Positions 6,675 to 7,868 of a DNA stretch of 7,868 bases are shown here, one piece after another (position 1 is the stretch's first letter; every line of letters starts with the position of its first letter). A program made the translations under genes and the position numbers. The notes beneath the pieces were generated by a model. The model saw only the letters and a program-made list of their open reading frames with translations. It was not told the origin of the DNA and made no database searches. The stretch is from assembly GCA_016763715.1 (NCBI GenBank), contig JAESTG010000171.1:1-7868 (forward strand). Direction: 5' to 3'. The stretch comes from Flavobacteriaceae bacterium. Lineage in GTDB: Bacteria > Bacteroidota > Bacteroidia > Flavobacteriales > Flavobacteriaceae.

Positions 6675-6932
6675 ATGTCTTGGAAAGGTTTTTTTGAAGG
6701 AATACAAGAATTTTCAGAAGAAGTATTGTTCGCTCCATATGAAGCGTTGCGTAGTCTAGAACTAGAAACTTGGTGGGGAGCTAATATGGTCTCGTGGGTT
6801 TTAATTGCCATTGGGTTTAGTGCATTTATTTACTGGATGTTACAACTATCAAAATTTAACGCTAGTGGTGAAGAGGACAGAGACCTAGTAGCTCATACTT
6901 TTTTAGGTAATACAACGGATCACGACGAATAA
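6675..6932 (+). CDS. Small single-span membrane protein, DUF6341-like
   Basis: An 85-residue protein starting MSWKGFFEGIQEFSEE. Residues 1-35 are an amphipathic, acidic and aromatic N-terminal part containing FAPYEALRSLELETWW. One transmembrane helix spans about 38-57 (MVSWVLIAIGFSAFIYWMLQ). The tail (58-85) is acidic and ends in TTDHDE. I recognise this as the DUF6341 family, a short protein found in Flavobacteriaceae with no known function. The start at 6675 follows a good promoter. The longer frame from a TTG at 6654 would overlap the -7 element. It is transcribed away from the DUF6427-like gene and toward purD. A role as a small subunit or regulator of a membrane complex is plausible but unproven. 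Confidence 0.8.
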   Translation: MSWKGFFEGIQEFSEEVLFAPYEALRSLELETWWGANMVSWVLIAIGFSAFIYWMLQLSKFNASGEEDRDLVAHTFLGNTTDHDE

Positions 6933-6990
6933 TCTCATTACCAACTAATCATTACATTGTTATCTTAGTGTCTTAAGGACGGTTAATGTT
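6933..6990. other. Gap between convergent DUF6341-like gene and purD
   Basis: These 58 bp separate two converging stop codons. Only very short inverted repeats are present, such as ACATT/AATGT with a long loop and the CTTAAG palindrome. I find no convincing terminator hairpin on either strand, although one would be expected here. Confidence 0.4.
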
Positions 6991-7868
6991 TTATAAGTCG
7001 AATCCTAAATCTTTACGATAGTACATTTTATCAAAAGATAGCTCCTCAATATTTTGATAGGTTATTTTTAACGCTTCTCTAAAATCATTATCAAGAGAAG
7101 TCACAGCTATTACACGCCCTCCATTAGTTACGACAACCCCATCTTTTATTTTGGTGCCCGCGTGAAAAACTATGGAATTACCTATTCGTTCAATGCCTGT
7201 AATTTTCTTCTCTTTTTCATAAGCCTCTGGATACCCTCCCGAAACTACCATTACTGTAGCTGCAGCTCTTTCATCGATTTCAAGGGAAATCGTATTCAAT
7301 TTTTGTTGGGCAGTGGCCTCGAAAAGATCAACTAAGTCATTTTTAATTCTAGGGAATACCACCTCGGTTTCTGGGTCTCCCATTCGAACATTATACTCTA
7401 TCACAAAGGGCTCTTTATTGACCATAATTAATCCAATAAAAACAAACCCATGATAATCAATCTCTTCCTTTTTCAATCCCTCTATCGTTGGCTTTACGAT
7501 GCGCTCTTCAATTTTATCAAGCAAAATTTTGTCCGCAAACGGTACTGGCGAAATAGCTCCCATACCTCCTGTATTTAATCCAGTGTCCCCTTCTCCTATT
7601 CGCTTGTAATCCTTTGCCGTTGGCAATATTTTGTAGTTTTCGCCATCGGTCAAAACGAAAACGCTTAATTCAATTCCGTCAAGAAACTCTTCAATAACAA
7701 CAGTAGTACCTGCCTCCCCAAATTTGGAGTGACTCAACATATTCTCCAACTCCGTTTTGGCTTCATCCAAATCCTTAATGATAAGCACGCCTTTTCCTGC
7801 TGCCAAACCATCGGCCTTTAACACATATGGGGACTTTAAAGTTTCTAAAAACTGTTTACCCTCCGCAA
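6991..7868 (-). CDS. purD: Phosphoribosylamine-glycine ligase (GARS), C-terminal part; 5' end outside window
   Basis: PurD joins 5-phosphoribosylamine and glycine using ATP, the second step of de novo purine synthesis in the cytoplasm. The 291 visible residues run from the window edge (AEGKQFLETLKSPYVLKADG) to the typical end YYRKDLGFDL. Full-length PurD is about 420-430 residues, so roughly 130 N-terminal residues lie outside. Visible motifs are the ATP-grasp loop VLKADGLAAGKGV (about 15-27), EEFLDGIELSVFVL (about 59-72), TAKDYKRIGEGDTGLNTGGM (about 83-102) and the GARS signature RMGDPETEV (about 161-169). A GTG at 7824 is an internal valine of the ATP-grasp motif, not the start. No internal stop or frameshift is seen. 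The gene converges with the DUF6341-like gene. Confidence 0.96.
   Translation of the reverse strand, partial: AEGKQFLETLKSPYVLKADGLAAGKGVLIIKDLDEAKTELENMLSHSKFGEAGTTVVIEEFLDGIELSVFVLTDGENYKILPTAKDYKRIGEGDTGLNTGGMGAISPVPFADKILLDKIEERIVKPTIEGLKKEEIDYHGFVFIGLIMVNKEPFVIEYNVRMGDPETEVVFPRIKNDLVDLFEATAQQKLNTISLEIDERAAATVMVVSGGYPEAYEKEKKITGIERIGNSIVFHAGTKIKDGVVVTNGGRVIAVTSLDNDFREALKITYQNIEELSFDKMYYRKDLGFDL

Noticed and set aside
6933..6990. Terminator hairpin between the DUF6341-like gene and purD
   Set aside because: Only 4-5 bp arms with long or mismatched loops can be drawn, which is too weak to call.
7822..7824. GTG as a possible purD start, implying a truncated gene
   Set aside because: The frame stays open to the window edge and reads PurD-like sequence (FLETLKSPY) upstream, and the GTG is a valine in the ATP-grasp motif. 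The gene is only cut by the window.

Overview
The window looks like ordinary core chromosome of a marine- or soil-type member of the Flavobacteriaceae (Bacteroidota). The evidence is a SprE/PorW-type gliding and type IX secretion lipoprotein, DUF4254, DUF6341-like and DUF6427-like proteins, AT-rich composition, leaders without clear Shine-Dalgarno sequences, and promoters of the Bacteroidota form TTG-N(16-23)-TAnnTTTG. I see no rRNA, tRNA, CRISPR array, insertion sequence, integrase or phage gene.

Layout, left to right. The first 12 codons of a minus-strand gene, probably a bactofilin, lie at the left edge (36 to 1). Seven bases upstream of it ends the long lipoprotein gene sprE/porW (2602 to 44, minus), whose best start is a TTG codon. 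A 189-bp divergent intergenic region (2603-2791) holds three palindromes and a promoter. It leads into a plus-strand flavin/[2Fe-2S] reductase of the PaaE type (2792-3841). That gene converges on a minus-strand pair, DUF4254 (5581-4973) followed by a family 9 glycosyltransferase (4909-3875), which share a promoter near 5650. Next come two divergent membrane-protein genes separated by 39 bp: a polytopic DUF6427-like protein (6635-5712, minus) and a small single-span DUF6341-like protein (6675-6932, plus). The right edge holds the C-terminal two thirds of purD (minus), whose start lies beyond the window.

How the genes relate. sprE and the gene after it probably form one transcript for cell-envelope or motility machinery. 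DUF4254 and GT9 probably form a cell-surface glycan unit. The reductase and purD are metabolic. DUF6427 and DUF6341 have no known function, but their divergent arrangement makes them a candidate pair.

No dramatic new system is evident. The best leads are the palindrome cluster in the sprE/reductase intergenic region, a Gly-to-Arg change in the reductase's nucleotide-binding loop, the TTG start of sprE, the uncharacterised DUF6427/DUF6341 pair, and the DUF4254-GT9 unit.
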